NCBI RefSeq assembly: GCF_019175385.1
Contig: NC_083345.1
Location: 7,293,205-7,357,204 of the forward strand
Reading direction: 5' to 3'
From: Lycium barbarum
Taxonomy: Eukaryota; Streptophyta; Magnoliopsida; Solanales; Solanaceae
DNA: 64,000 bases
Below are positions 22,481 through 34,939 of this stretch, piece after piece. The notes beneath the pieces are model-generated. The model saw nothing but the letters and a program-made list of their open reading frames with translations, ran no database searches and was not told the origin of the DNA. Made by a program: the position numbers and the translations under genes. Each line of letters opens with the position of its first letter. The stretch's first letter is position 1.

Positions 22481-22863
22481 TGACTGCAGTTGATAAATCA
22501 CTATAATGAAAAACAATGTCATTCTTTATATTGATACCCAATATTCAGTTTGCTTACAATTGTTTATATATATATATATATATATACACGTCTAGTAAAA
22601 AATTCCAACAAAACGATATCTTTTGACACTGCTTGGGGCAAAGATATATCCACCCTGAGCTTCTTACTATTAGTAACCAAATAAAAATTCTATTTAATTT
22701 TTTATAATATATTAAACTACACAAGAATCTTTACACTATTTGGGTATAATGGTTCACACTTCCACTTAAAACTTGTAGTTGGAATAGTCGCTTTGATTAG
22801 CCATTTTTAGGTCAAGTAAAACCAATTGAAGTTTGACGTGAAATTATGAACAAAAGCACAGTT

Positions 22864-22868
<5 letters not shown>

Positions 22869-22911
<43 letters not shown>
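22869..22911. repeat. (AT)n microsatellite
   Basis: Uninterrupted AT dinucleotide run of about 43 bp. Confidence 0.9.
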
Positions 22912-22915
<4 letters not shown>

Positions 22916-23254
22916 GGATCTTCTAAGGGTTTACAAATTAATTTATTTTCCTTTGCTTCAAGAAATGAAGTAATTTCTTTTCCTTTGCTTCAAGAATGGA
23001 GTGATTTCGTTCCCATTATCGTCTGCATAAAACACCATATATTCTTTTCTTTTGTCAATATTTTCGATTATCTTAAATCATTTTTATAGGTTGAGCTCAG
23101 GACTCATATATAAGTTACTTCTTTTTTTAAAAACAAATTCATGTATTCTTACAAATTTCTCTCCCGCCTCTTGTTTTTTTCAACTTCTTTAGATAACGAA
23201 TCACTATATAAAGAGAACTTCATTGAAAATAGTATTTCATTTTCATCATCAATA

Positions 23255-23712
23255 GGGAAAATAGCTACAGTGTACCCTTACGTTTGGCCGAATTAATTAT
23301 AACGCACTCAATTTTTACGGGTGACTTATTACTCCCCTGGACAATTTTAAAGTAAAATTAATAGTTTTATTTGTTTCTCCGTCTCTCAAAGAGAGTGAAC
23401 TACACTGCATATTTCCGGTGTGAGGAAGTCTGTGTAACAAAGAAGAAGAAAGGAATAAAAGAGAAAGAAAAAAAGGAAAATAATAAGAAAAAGTAAAATG
23501 CAAAGTAGAAATGTTGAAAAGTATTATTTTAATATTTTTATTTGCTTCTCACTCTCTCAAAGAGAGTGAACTAAACTCCCTGTGCCACCTCACCATCCAG
23601 TGAGGTATTAATTTCACTTTAAAATTGTCCAAGGGAGTAATAGGTCACACGTAAAGGTTGAGTGTGTTATAATTAATCCGGTCAAATGTTAGGGTACACT
23701 GCAGCTATTTGC
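23255..23712. mobile_element. MITE with long terminal inverted repeats (about 100 bp)
   Basis: The left arm 'aaaatagctacagtgtaccc' and the right arm 'gggtacactgcagctatttg' are inverted copies. Complementarity continues for about 100 bp through 'cgaattaattataac' and 'cctggacaattttaaag'. Two inner direct copies of 'ctctcaaagagagtgaacta' lie at about 23385 and 23555. It is non-coding. Long TIRs suggest a Mutator-type element, but no 9-bp duplication is clear. Confidence 0.65.
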
Positions 23713-25467
23713 TCTATATATTTTGGTTAACAATTTGTTTTTCCACGGCAAACACCATTTCCAGAAACTAAGTAAAACAAGGACGGCCATCAAGCTTCAC
23801 TTGAAGATCAATCTAAATGTAAAGAACTAATGAGTTGTTGCATTCAATAATGGATAGCTGGACAAAACTTCACTTGGGCAGATCAAAGATTTTTATCATT
23901 ATAAAAGCTAAGTTTGAACTCTATTTCCTCCCTATTGAGATTTTATGGACCATATATATTTCTCGTACCATTCGTATGTTCATTTCTATATACACCATTA
24001 TCTGTTCTACTGTATTTAATGGACGAGGTAGTAGTAGATTCAACCAGTAAACCCACGATATAATAAACCATTATTAGATTTCCGTGGTCCTAATCTAAAA
24101 AAATGCACCAAATTGCAATTAGGTCACTCCTTAAATATATAAAAGTATGCTAATGATTCTCTAAGTGAATACTAAAATATACATATTATTTTGAAGGTAA
24201 TTAATCCAAGTTAAAAAAAAATCAGAGTTAAACTGAGCCAGGTTATCACTGTATGTCTTCAACATTGCATTTGAGTCCTTTATAAATAATTAAGTGGACA
24301 GTCAGTCAGTCATTCCAGTAAGTGTTCCTTGCAAGTGGGACTCAAAGAACAATTGTCAACTCTTTTTCTATATATTAGCTGGGAGTTATCATTGAATGTA
24401 TGTGCATGTATTTACCCAAAAAACATGTATATAGAAACAGCCAGGACATGTGTTTCTTCCAGAGACAGATCTAGCATGTAATATGATCAGGTTAGGTGAA
24501 TCCAATAATTTTATCCAAACATTGTGAATGCACAGAGAAGTCCACTAAATATTTACAAATATATAACCGTAAAATCAATTATTATTATTTATTAACTTAA
24601 AATTCTGAATCTGTCTTTGAATTCCTCTTTTGAAGAGGGAAGCAGTCTTGCAAATTTACTATAAGAACCCAATAAACTACTAAAGAATTTATTATAAGTA
24701 AGAAACATGCATGCATAGCAGGAGCATTTCAAAGAAATAGTTGTATCTTATCCTTAGCTAATTATTATGTTGTAGCAGGTTCTCAATGCATATATTTATT
24801 AATTCTAGCTAGTAACAATAAAAAAAAATTATTATCAAGTTGAAGTACTTTAGATTTAATTTGACACTCCTAGATTTTGCTCACAGACCACCATGGATTT
24901 CTTTAATTTGTTCTGTTTATTTTCACTGAATCAGAAAGAAAATAAACAATGTTTACTTCTCCAATAGAAGGTTGCTCCAATCAGTTAGCAACATCAACCA
25001 AGTAAACTATATATAAAAACCATTAGATTAACTATGGCAGATGGATTGGTATTTCTTTAGTGCTTGGCCAACTATATATTATGATGAAGAGAAAAGAGAT
25101 CAAAGTGCAAGGGAATATTGAATATTTAATTAAAAAAATATGAGCATTCATCGATTCTAGTCAAAAAATCGAAACAAGAAAAAAAAAAAAAAAACAACAA
25201 TATTATTGGCATATCTCCTGTAATTCTTATAGTAAACACACTAACTTAAAGATAGAGTAAATTATTGGAGAAAAAGGAAACCATATTTTATTTCAACCAT
25301 AATGGAACATGCTAGAGAAAATGTTTATTTACTTAGAAAAAGTATATAGTTTCTCCATTCTATATATGCTTCTCCCAAAACGTTTTCCTACAAACACAAA
25401 CATTAAACTCTATGTATAAAATCAAACACTGATACAAATTTAGCTTAGTAAATGATCTCTAGATCCT

Positions 25468-25482
25468 ACCCTTCTTTTATTC
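25468..25482 (-). terminator. Possible poly(A) signal of the AHL gene
   Basis: On the minus strand GAATAAAAG lies about 35 bp past the AHL stop codon. The position is plausible for a near-upstream poly(A) element. Confidence 0.4.
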
Positions 25483-25511
25483 TTCAAATTTCCCTTCTAT
25501 TATTTTTAACC

Positions 25512-26318
25512 TCAATAAGGTGGTCGGGGATTTGCCCAAGCAAATGCATCATGATTCAATTGTCCACCATTTGGTAATAAATTTGGTGTAAAATTATATA
25601 TAGGCAGTGATGATGGATCAGTCAATTCATGTTGTTGTTGTTGCCTTCCACCATGTGAACCTAAGGCTGGAGGCGAATTTCCGGGCTGTACTGGAGATTG
25701 GCCGGACCCACCACCTCCGGCCTCGTCCTCTTCTTCTAGGGGCAATCTTTCATAGGTTGCATTAGAAAAAGTGGCTGCTACAATCATCACTGGTCCAGCA
25801 GTAATTAATGGTCCAACAACACTACCACCCACCACTTGCCCTTGGCCACCGGCCAAGTAGACAGTTAGTCCGGTCGATCCAGGAGGGGCTGGACCGGGCA
25901 AAAATGCTCCGGTCAAGGACAAAATCTCGAATCTTCCTTGAAGAACAACTGCACCTGGAGCTGAGGGCTGCCTTAGGGTTACATTTGCAACCGAACCATT
26001 CCCACTAAGCACACAAACGCCACGTTGGCGCCTCCTGGCGAATTGGGCAATGCTATCTGCCACATCTGTGCCCCCGGCCACCTCCATAACGTGGCTCCGG
26101 AGGGCATTAGGGCTATCGCGAGTCACAAAAATTGGGGGTTTGGGTTTGTTCTTGGATCCGGGAGGACGACCTCTAGGTCTTCGATTACCAACTTCAACAG
26201 CACCTTCTTTAGGCTCATGATCGCGATCATTATCTTCTTGATTTTCACCACTGCTCCCACTCTCATTCACGGAAAGCTGCTTCATAGGTGGGCAAGATCC
26301 TGGCTCTAGGCTGGACAT
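25512..26318 (-). CDS. AHL: AT-hook motif nuclear-localized protein (AHL15/19/20 group)
   Basis: This intronless gene encodes about 268 residues from the first in-frame ATG. The N-terminus is acidic. It is followed by one AT-hook ([18 protein letters not shown], about residue 47-64) and a PPC/DUF296 domain (about 70-195) with the conserved [16 protein letters not shown]. The C-terminus is low-complexity and ends WANPRPPY, as in clade-A AHLs. These nuclear proteins bind AT-rich DNA through the hook and form trimers through PPC. In Arabidopsis this group controls juvenile growth, flowering time and hypocotyl length. The open frame continues upstream to CTG at 26348-26346, where relatives have their starting Met (here [10 protein letters not shown]), so the real start may lie 10 codons earlier; see findings. 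The assignment to the group is sure, the exact orthologue is not. Confidence 0.93.
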   Translation of the reverse strand: MSSLEPGSCPPMKQLSVNESGSSGENQEDNDRDHEPKEGAVEVGNRRPRGRPPGSKNKPKPPIFVTRDSPNALRSHVMEVAGGTDVADSIAQFARRRQRGVCVLSGNGSVANVTLRQPSAPGAVVLQGRFEILSLTGAFLPGPAPPGSTGLTVYLAGGQGQVVGGSVVGPLITAGPVMIVAATFSNATYERLPLEEEDEAGGGGSGQSPVQPGNSPPALGSHGGRQQQQHELTDPSSLPIYNFTPNLLPNGGQLNHDAFAWANPRPPY

Positions 26319-26348
26319 GCCCACCTGACCACCCCACCAATTCGCCAG

Positions 26349-27640
26349 AATTGCAAAATTAGCTCAAACTCAAGATTTTTACTTGTTTGCTTATTTTGAA
26401 CAAGACCCTAAAAACTTTGAGACTATCTTGAAGATATATAGGCTTTTTTATCCTCTATTTCTTGTGAAGACTAAAGATAGAATTAGGGTAAGCTGGAACA
26501 CTTTTTCTTAAAGGAGAATTAGATGCAGAAGAAGTTCATGGAATCAAGTAAAGCGAAGAACAAGATGAAATGATAGCTAAGAAGCAGAATTTGAAAAAGA
26601 ACAAAAAAGGAGAAAATTAAATTAATAAAAGAGAAAACAAGTGATGATCTAAATTAATGAGGTGGGGAGAAATAAGGAACAGATGCAAATTAAAGAGGGA
26701 CAGAAACTCTGGACATGAGAATCAAACCCAAATTAAAGGAGAAAAAAAAAGAATAAAGCACATATATAGAGATTGAAAAAACTAACGACAGAGTGTACAT
26801 AGTATATATTTACTACTTATATGTCAACCATTTTTTAGGAGAAAAAAAAAAAAACAGAGTGAAGTATTATTCAAAAGGTCTACAGGAGAGGATCATGAAA
26901 AGCGGTGAGTAAGAAATGATTTTAGAGAGGTGTGAGTTGAGTTGAGATTTATTCTTTTATAGAAGTACCTTTCATCAAGTAGTGGATGGGTGTTAAAAAT
27001 AGTGTATCCTTTTGTATAGAAATTAGGGTTTTTTGAAGTCTTTGTCCATAGTCCAAAATGTGGGGTAGTGTGCGCGTGAGCAGGTGCCATTGTGGGAAGC
27101 ACGTCGCTCTCTCTTGAAATAAGACCTGAATTAAGCTTCATTAAACAAACAAACAAAAAAAGCTCCATTAAACAAACAAAAATAATTAAGCTCCATTCAA
27201 AGACGGACATATATTAGTGGTAAGATAAAAACTTTATCGGACGTTTCACCTACACGTATGTCATGTATTTGAACACATTTTTTTTTTTTTTTTTAAAACT
27301 TAACTATGATTAATTAACATATATTTTTACTTTATAAATCACTTAACCATTATAAGTTATATTGATTTGATGAAAATCCGTGTGAATAAGTAGTATTGGT
27401 TTGATGTAAAACTGGTGCGAATAAATTGTATTGATTTAATAAAGACACTGTCTTTATATTAAATGAATGCATGTCTAACATGTATTTGTATATATGTCTC
27501 TCTCATTCAATTATAGTAACAATGTATATTTTTATTTTATTAAATTACTTAATCATGGTAAAGTGATATGACTTGGTGTAAGAATTGAGCATGAATAATT
27601 TTTACCGATAAGATAGTGTATTTTCTTAAACATATTAGTA
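26349..27640. other. Upstream region of the AHL gene, no gene
   Basis: This is the probable promoter and 5' leader of the minus-strand AHL gene. It is AT-rich, with a triplicated 'aagctccattaaacaaacaa' motif near 27138-27195. I cannot point to a convincing TATA box or transcription start. Confidence 0.5.
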
Positions 27641-27644
27641 ATAT

Positions 27645-27780
27645 ACAACAACAACATATCTAGTGAAATCTCACAATGTGGGGTCTGAGAAGGATAAAGT
27701 TTACGCAGACCTTAATCCTACCTTGAAAGGTAGGGAGGATGTTTCGGAAAGACCCTCGGCTCAAGGGAAAGCATGACAAA
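27645..27780 (-). mobile_element. TS-like SINE remnant, minus orientation
   Basis: Read on the minus strand it has 'ccgagggtctttccgaaaca', 'ctacctttcaaggtagg', 'ggtctgcgtaaac', 'cagaccccacattgtgagat' and a (GTT)n end. This is the order of the TS SINE described from tobacco. The 5' part is missing or decayed. A short 3' end of the same family is at 44881-44921. Confidence 0.7.
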
Positions 27781-28735
27781 AAAAAAGGGGTCAGAAATTA
27801 AACATAATCTTATATACATTAATATTATAAAGAAATTTACACTTTCAAGTCATGTTGGCCTGTTATATACTAGCAAATAATATGCATTCTTTTCAAGATT
27901 ATAAACATACTTTTCATAGAGAAATACCTACGCATATTTTTAAGATGATCTGATAATCATAGAACAAAAAGTTCGTTATTTAGTTAAAACTCTTTAACTT
28001 ATATTTACAGACAATATAAAAACTTTTACTGTGTTCGTGTGTTTAACCTATTATAACAAGCTGTTCTTATTTTAATGTTTTTATTAATCTTACTTCTTTT
28101 ATGAACAATTAGTAGTAATTATTTTCAGGCGGTCTGATAATTTAAAACAAATTACGGTATGTATATGATTTTAGTTAACGACTTTGGTTTTTATCCTATT
28201 CAGTTATCAGTATGTAATCATTGATGTTACTAATAATATTATAATGTTATATTTTTCAATTATGAATTGAACGAATAGTAATGCTTTGTTTGGTAGATAC
28301 TGTAAAATAATATGTGGGGGAATATACAGTATACTAAAAGGCAAAATGCTCATATCAACTAGAATAATATAAAACTGTACTATTATTATTATATAAGTAC
28401 TAAATTGAGTTTTGGAAATTGGCGGACTTTAATTTTCCATTATGGATAACGTTTTTTATCTATTTATTAGACAAATTAATTAAAGTTGCACGATTGGAAG
28501 ATCTACATAAACTAAACCTTGGTGTCTTTTTTAAGTTGTTAGATTTCAATCTAAAGAGTGTTCCATTAATTTGGGACCTTCTATGTGGCATTTGCTGCTA
28601 TGTGCAAGTCAAATCTTTGAAGTATATATTAGCGCTATGCCCCTATCTAAGTACTTACATGTCTAGTTGAACTAGAATAAAAACAAATAAATGTAAATTA
28701 TTCATATTTTTAAACATTAAAGAAACAAATACATG

Positions 28736-28771
<36 letters not shown>

Positions 28772-28870
28772 TATTTATTTTCATTTCACTAGGGGTATTA
28801 TATTCCATTTCAAAACCGATCAAGAGTATTCGTGGACTCGTGGTTACTACATAGAAAACGGAAAGCTAAT
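27781..28870. other. Intergenic, no gene
   Basis: AT-rich sequence with a (TA)n run at 28738-28767. A 83-codon open stretch at 28419-28670 has no recognisable domain and atypical composition. I do not call it a gene. Confidence 0.55.
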
Positions 28871-28879
28871 AATGAAGCC

Positions 28880-30250
28880 TTTTATTTTCGGGCAACTTAC
28901 ATAAATAATACCTTTTAATACTTGCTTTCAATCCGCAGCTATTTTTTTGCTATTTATAATTCGTAGCTACATTTAGGCATGTTTGCTGTATATGCTGTAT
29001 TTCAGTGTATTTGAATGCACTGTTCAGTTGGATATGTATTTGGTTGTATTTGGATACATGTAACCTTAATTGTTCTGAATACATGTGTATTCAAAATGAT
29101 GTATTTAAGTGCATTTAAATACATGACAGGGCTTTGTATTTTAGTGTGTTTATATTGGTGTATCCTTTTGTTTTGGGTGTAGTTGAATGTATTCGACTGT
29201 ATTTGAATATATTTCAGCAAAATGTCAGATGCAAAATTTCAAATACACCTTATTTACTCAAAAAATTGTATACAAACATGTATATAGATCATTCAAACAG
29301 CACATACAGTCAAATACATGTAGTTTACGCCCAAAAATACAATCAGCCAACGAATGTATTTCAACAAAATTTCAAATACACTATTTTTACTCGAAAAATT
29401 GTATACAAACATATGTACATAGATCATTAAACCAACATATACAGTCAAATACGTCTAGTTTCCCCCCCCCCCCCCCCCCCCCCCAAAATACAATCAGCCA
29501 ACGACTGTATTTCAACAAAATTTCATATGCAACTTAAAATTTCAAATACACTCAGATCTGAGATACAAGAAGGAGAAGAAGCCATGAAATACACTTAAAT
29601 ATACTCAGATTTGAGATACAAGAAGGAGAATGACGAGTAGGTGCATTTGCTACTTTTTCCGGTGACGAGCAGTTGTATTTGATTAACTCTCGAAATCCAA
29701 ATAACAACAACTTGGGACGGAGGGAGTACATTTTTTTTTTTTTTCAAGAAAAATGTTTTTTTTTTTTTGTGTGAACCTCTATTTCTTATTCACGGCCTAT
29801 AGCCATATTTCACCATGAAAATATACACAACAACAGTCCCACACAAATCACAAACGACAATGCCTTAGTAAACTAAACTGTAATCCATAATTATCTCTTC
29901 TGCAAGAAAAATGGCGACATTAGCTTCTTCTTCATCTCTCTGCAATTCGCCCTTCACTTATCCATTCCTCAGCAATCGACAGTGATTCGGGATGGAGACA
30001 GCCGGTGCGATCTGGTGGTGTCGCCGTGGAGGAGGAAGAGGCGGAGGCAGATCTGGCCGAAGTCCCGCACTGGAGAGAGGGAAAGGAGAGAGAGAGGTGA
30101 GAGTCGAGGGAGAGAGAGGTAACGGCGAGAGAGAGGTGAGGGAGAAATAAGCCATAAAACCTAATGTATTCAGTATAGCTATGATAGATAAAATAGAAAA
30201 TTACTATAGCTACTAAATATAAATAAATTAAAAAATAATTATTATCAATA
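28880..30250. repeat. Composite repeat region with tandem 150-bp units and GA-rich end
   Basis: From 29205 to about 29550 a unit of roughly 150 bp recurs two to three times ('caaatacac', 'aaaaattgtatacaaacat', 'tagatcatt', 'acagtcaaatac', 'aatacaatcagccaacga'). One copy contains a 22-C run at 29462-29483. Two copies of 'gagatacaagaaggagaa' follow at 29561 and 29615. The end (30050-30150) is a 'gagagagaggtgaggg' array. The overall shape suggests a non-autonomous DNA transposon, but I could not define termini. Confidence 0.5.
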
Positions 30251-30488
30251 ATTACCTTTTAGAGATAGATATATCAAGTAATTATTCCTTTATTTTCTTG
30301 GGCAACAGAAGTATATGCGCATGTGTAGTTCTCTTTCTTATGCCCTAGATAATAGCAGTTATTAGCATAATAAAATGAGGCAAATGTATATAAACTTAAT
30401 GATTGCCAATGAGCACAAAACTTTCCTATAAATTGGTCTCTTTTTTTCGTTTTTGGCTGAATAATGGTTTGTATCATATTTAATTAAA

Positions 30489-31703
30489 GGGAAAATTTCA
30501 GAGACCTCCCTTCACATTTTGCTTCGTTTCACTGACCTCTCCTTACTTTTTTAATATTACGGCTTCCTTCCCTATTTTAATTTTTTTGTAACAATTATTT
30601 TATTCTATTTATTATTAATAAAAAAATATCTGGACTGATTTGCCCTCCTAAGATCATGATCTTTTAATTAATTCTTATTTTGTCAATATCTCTTTTAAAA
30701 AGTTATCTTAGGAATATTAAAAAGAATATCATGGGCAGTTCACCCGATTCAATGTTATAACTTTTTTTGTCTCTTCATCAACTATGTTTTAACTTTTAGG
30801 AGAAAGTATATATCTTGTCCAGTAACTTGTGATTGATTAAAAATAGGATAAAAATATATAGAAAAACTTTTAAATTAAATTTAATATATTAAAAAATATA
30901 AATGACTTATTGCAATTTGCAAGCAACGCTAACAAGATGGGTGAGATAAAGAGTCTTAGCCAACTGAATGCTCTTTTCCAGTAGCTTACTTTACCAAAAT
31001 CTGCATCGTTCCCTTCATTTCTGGGTATTTTCTTCTTGTCCGTTACATCTACTTTCTACATTCCTTTCTCATTTGTCAACCTTATATGTTAACTTCTTCT
31101 CCAAATTATTCTACTACTGTTCTTATATTAGATATTGCTAGGCCTTCAGAGATTTCTCAAGTTCTTCAAAGGCCAAGAAGATGACCTAGTTCTCCTAGTG
31201 AGTGAATTTTTCTTTCTTTTTTTAATTGTTTTTAGTCAAAAAACAATTCAAAGCTTTTTGCTTTGTTGCTCGAGATTTTACATAACCAATTGTTTTCATT
31301 CTTGTTCCACAGGTTCAACAGTGGCCAAGAATCGGCAAACTTGGTTGTGAGCTCAGATCTACTTCATCATTCTTGCAGAAAATATGATGAGAACAATGGA
31401 GACGGTTGAAGAGCAATAGGAAAAGAGAACCCTGGCTGCTGAGAAGACTAAAGAGCAGTTTGACTTATTTTATTTTTAGTTTACTAGAAAGGAGATATTG
31501 ACAAAATAAAAATTAATTAAAAGAGCATGATCTTAGGGAGGGAAAATCATTCCAGATATACTAATTTTTTTTTTTAGTAATAAATAGAATAAAATAGTTA
31601 TTACCAAAAAGTTAAAATAGGAGAGGTAACTGTAATATTAAAAACGTAAGGGGAGATCAGTGAAACGAATCAAAACGTAAGGGGAGGTCTCTGAAATTTT
31701 TCC
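30489..31703. mobile_element. Mutator-like element (MULE), non-autonomous, possible Pack-MULE
   Basis: The 1,215-bp element has terminal inverted repeats of about 210 bp (left GGGAAAATTTCAGAGACCTC, right GAGGTCTCTGAAATTTTTCC). It is flanked on both sides by the 9-bp direct repeat TTAATTAAA (30480-30488 and 31704-31712), the hallmark of Mutator. The interior (about 30930-31480) has higher GC and an exon-like layout: 'tctcctagtgagtgaa' resembles a splice donor and 'ttccacaggttcaacag' an acceptor. It may therefore carry a captured fragment of a host gene. I do not recognise that gene, and no long open frame survives. Confidence 0.82.
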
Positions 31704-31712
31704 TTAATTAAA

Positions 31713-32779
31713 CTTAACTGATACTATAAAATTGAGAATTTTTCCCTACGCAACAACCTAAAAAGGCCCGTAACAAAAAATAATTCTAATTTTAATTCTA
31801 TAAACAAACTATTTGTAAGTTCAAATTTCAGCAACCTACAAGATTGAGTGGTAGTGAAGTGATAGTGTTGTTATTGTGTACGTATCTTAAAGGTGAAAGG
31901 TTTTAATTCTAACCAAGACCTCTCTAATTATCAGATTTTTTTTAGTAGTTCGCTGTATTTGCTCACACTTGTGGGTGCATAAAGTTGACAAACATTCTGC
32001 CCAGCAAGGTTGATGCAGATTCTCTTTTGTTAATGCTCATCAACTATTTTTGTCAAGATTGATGATTTTTAACTCTTAAAACACGTTTCTCATGATGTGT
32101 GGTAAATTAGTCTGGTGGCATATTGCATCATTATAGTAATTTTGTACAGTGTGATAGCTCAATAGAACTAATTAAACTAGTTTCACAATGCCATTATCTC
32201 AATCTCCACTTCAATTTTTTTTAAAGATAACAGATCCTATTTTTCACGGTGATTCCATTTTTTCTGTACTTTGAACATTTATTCGTTTATTTAAATTATT
32301 TATTTGTTTACTGGTTTTAAATATTCATTTATTCCAATGAGATCTACATTGGATCTCACCCGAATTTCCCATTTATCCTATCTGAAAGAGAATCCAATAC
32401 TTCTTGATCGTGAATATCTGAACTAGTTTTTTGATGTTATAGCAAGTTAGTCCACACTAAAAATCATTCTAACCTATTTTGTGAATTTTCTAACACACAA
32501 CTGCTGGTCATCTGTCAGGCACCTTTGTTGACGGTGGAATTCTTCAAAGTTGAGTCCTTCCCACCGACCCCACCCAAAGAAGTTGCAATGGAACTGCAAA
32601 TCCCACGTAAATTAATCAAACAAAAGAATATGTCAAGTTGTGGAATCGACTAGTAGTGAGAAACGAAATTTATGTCAAATTTATCTCAAACTTATGTTCC
32701 TTTTGGGGTATTAGAAAATCGAATAGGTCCGTAAAACCTACGGAGGAAAGGCACTTTTACGTTTTCAACAATCATTTTT
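31713..32779. other. Intergenic, no gene
   Basis: AT-rich DNA without credible coding potential or repeats that I can name. Confidence 0.55.
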
Positions 32780-32782
32780 TAA

Positions 32783-33360
32783 GGAGCCGTTTAGACATGA
32801 TTTGAAACCATGAGATGAAATCATGTTTGGACATGCAATTTAAATTTCTTAAGTTTGTACTTATTCTTATAGACATAAAAGCCCCATAAGTTGTGAAAAC
32901 TATCAAAACTTTCTCTCAATTCTTATACAATCTTACCAAATAAGCAAGTCATAGTAATAACAAAATTAATGGGCTACTAGAAGACCTTTCTAAAAAATAC
33001 AACATCAATTGATCAAATTTTAGTTCAATAAAAAGGAAAATTTAACATGAATAGTAATGTAACTACTCTTTAATATAATCCTTCCACGTGGTACGAACAT
33101 AAATAACGGTTAGTTGAAGTTAATGAGGTTAGTAAATGGTTGGTGGAAGTAATTGTTAAAAATATCTACCAACTTATGGGTTATTTTTTACAAAATATAA
33201 ACTTATGAGTCAAGTTTTACATTTGAAAATTTTGAAATCATGATTTGAAATCTAAATCATGCCTTTTTGAATGATTTGGGATTTCATCTCATGAGATGAA
33301 ATCGCATGTCCAAACGCTGATTTTATCTCATGACATGAAATCGCATGTCCAAACGCCTAC
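32783..33360. mobile_element. PIF/Harbinger-type element with TAA target duplication
   Basis: The left end GGAGCCGTTTAGACATGATTT and the inverted right end (GTAGGCGTTTGGACATGCGATT on the minus strand) are flanked by TAA at 32780-32782 and 33361-33363. Near the right end, 'atgaaatcgcatgtccaaac' is present twice in tandem. It is 578 bp and non-coding. Confidence 0.7.
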
Positions 33361-33363
33361 TAA

Positions 33364-34052
33364 ATTGGATTGCTTCAAATACAGATTAACACAGTTCAAT
33401 ATCGAGGAAATATGATACCAACCTAACGTTACAACTTGCCAAACGCCAACACAACAATGCACATTAACACTTAAATTTTTTTAATATTACATGGTTCAAC
33501 CGTGTCAAAGGAAATTTAATAAGCTTTTTTTGTTTCTCATCCGGTGTCTGATACCTCTATTGGAGCACCGTTAGTCCAAATTCACGAGGTGTAAGGAGAG
33601 TATTTAATAAGTTGTAGCATGGCCAGGACAATAACGCGTTACATTATCAAGGTGTAGGTTTGTAATCCTTCTTGTGATTCCTCTCTTCTTTCTTTGTTCT
33701 TTCTCCTCTTCTCCCTATTCAGGAACCCACCCCTAAACCTCAAAAAATTAACAACCCTCGTTGACTATGGATGTTCAGATTTGTAACTTGTTCATTACGA
33801 TGTTAAAAATTAGGATGCTAAGAAGAAGTCAATTCCATAGTGAAGATTCATGAAACCTTAACCCGCACAATGGGATAAACACATGGTCCAGAAGTTTACC
33901 TGAAGTAAATAATAATCTGATACCTATTTCGTGATGACCAGCAACCAAATTGAAAGCTACGTTAAAAAACAAAAGGTTGAAAGCTACGTTTATGGGGCAA
34001 TCTTTTAAACACGAGAAGAGACATTAACCTTTCATCATTTCTCATGAGAAAT
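33364..34052. other. Intergenic, no gene
   Basis: Nothing convincing beyond AT-rich sequence. The stretch 33650-33770 is pyrimidine-rich. Confidence 0.5.
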
Positions 34053-34202
34053 AGTCAGGGTAGAGGTGGCAATTTGAGCCCATATTTAGAAAATTAGCTC
34101 ATTTTATCCATATGTTAGTGAGTTGGGTCACTCATATTTTAGGTGGATAAATATGGACTTCAAGCCTCTCTTTAATCCATAAAAATATGGGTAAAATATG
34201 AG

Positions 34203-34852
34203 GGGCAATTCGCAGAATTGTCCTTCTTTTGGGGTGATCTTTAAATTTTGCCCCTCATAGTTGAAATCTTTAAATTTTGCCATTCGGCTAAAACCAATGG
34301 GTTCCAGGTTCGAACCCCTACACAGTCAAAAAAATTTTAAAAAAATCGCAAGGCAGAGTTTAAATTTCGCTATGCCCCCACCGGCATACACTTGTGAAGG
34401 AATTACCAAAGTTATGCTGAACCCGGCATACTTATGCCTTATGGGCAGACTTGGCATAAGTATGTCGGGTCCGGCATAACTTTGGTAATTCCTTCACAAG
34501 TTTATGCCGAGTCCAGCATAAAAGTTTACCCCCACCGGCATAAACTTGTTAAGGAATTACCAAAGTTACGCCGGACCCGGCATACTTATGCCAAGTCTGC
34601 CCTTAAGGCATGAGTATGCCGGGTCCAGTATACACGCGACCCAAACCTTGCCTTGCAATTTTTTTTTTAATTTATGCTTGAGCAAGGGTTCGAACTTAGA
34701 ACCTCATGATTTCTACATGAACGCTCAGAGTTGCAATGCGAAGGGCAAAAATTAAAGACCAGCAATATGAGAGGCATAATTTACAGACCACAAATATGAG
34801 GGGCAAAATTTAAAGACCACGCCAAAAGAAGGGCAATCTGCGCAAAAAAATG
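34203..34852. mobile_element. Nested Mutator-like MITE with 9-bp target duplication
   Basis: AAATATGAG is found on both sides (34194-34202 and 34853-34861). The termini are inverted (TTCTTTTGGGGTGATCTTTAAA on the left against TTCTTTTGGCGTGGTCTTTAAA read inward from the right). The centre contains three alternating copies of a segment around 'ggaattaccaaagtta' with 'ccggcatacttatgcc', two of which form an inverted pair. Sequences 'ggttcgaacccc' and 'gggttcgaactt' lie near either end. Confidence 0.72.
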
Positions 34853-34939
34853 AAATATGAGTATCCATAAAAATACACACTAGACCCAATAACAACTAAT
34901 TTTGAAATTTCTTTCTTAACTCCCACCACAACCCTTACT

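Larger units (their letters stand above)
19612..25450. other. Intergenic, AT-rich, no supported gene
   Basis: No convincing exon chain was found on either strand. Contents are repeats: direct repeats at 21118-21600, an inverted repeat at 22270-22480, (TA)n at 22564-22588 and 22869-22911, a duplicated 'tttcctttgcttcaagaa' unit at 22945-23010, and a long-TIR element at 23255-23712. Confidence 0.6.

Noticed and set aside
25808..26309. Plus-strand frames of 66 and 94 codons
   Set aside because: Antisense shadows of the AHL gene.
29002..29537. Overlapping frames of 72-116 codons on both strands
   Set aside because: They follow the 150-bp tandem unit and an AT-rich three-base bias. No domain.
34300..34700. 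GGTTCGAACCC-like motifs as tRNA genes
   Set aside because: They have B-box likeness only. No acceptor stem or cloverleaf can be folded around them, and they lie within a MULE.
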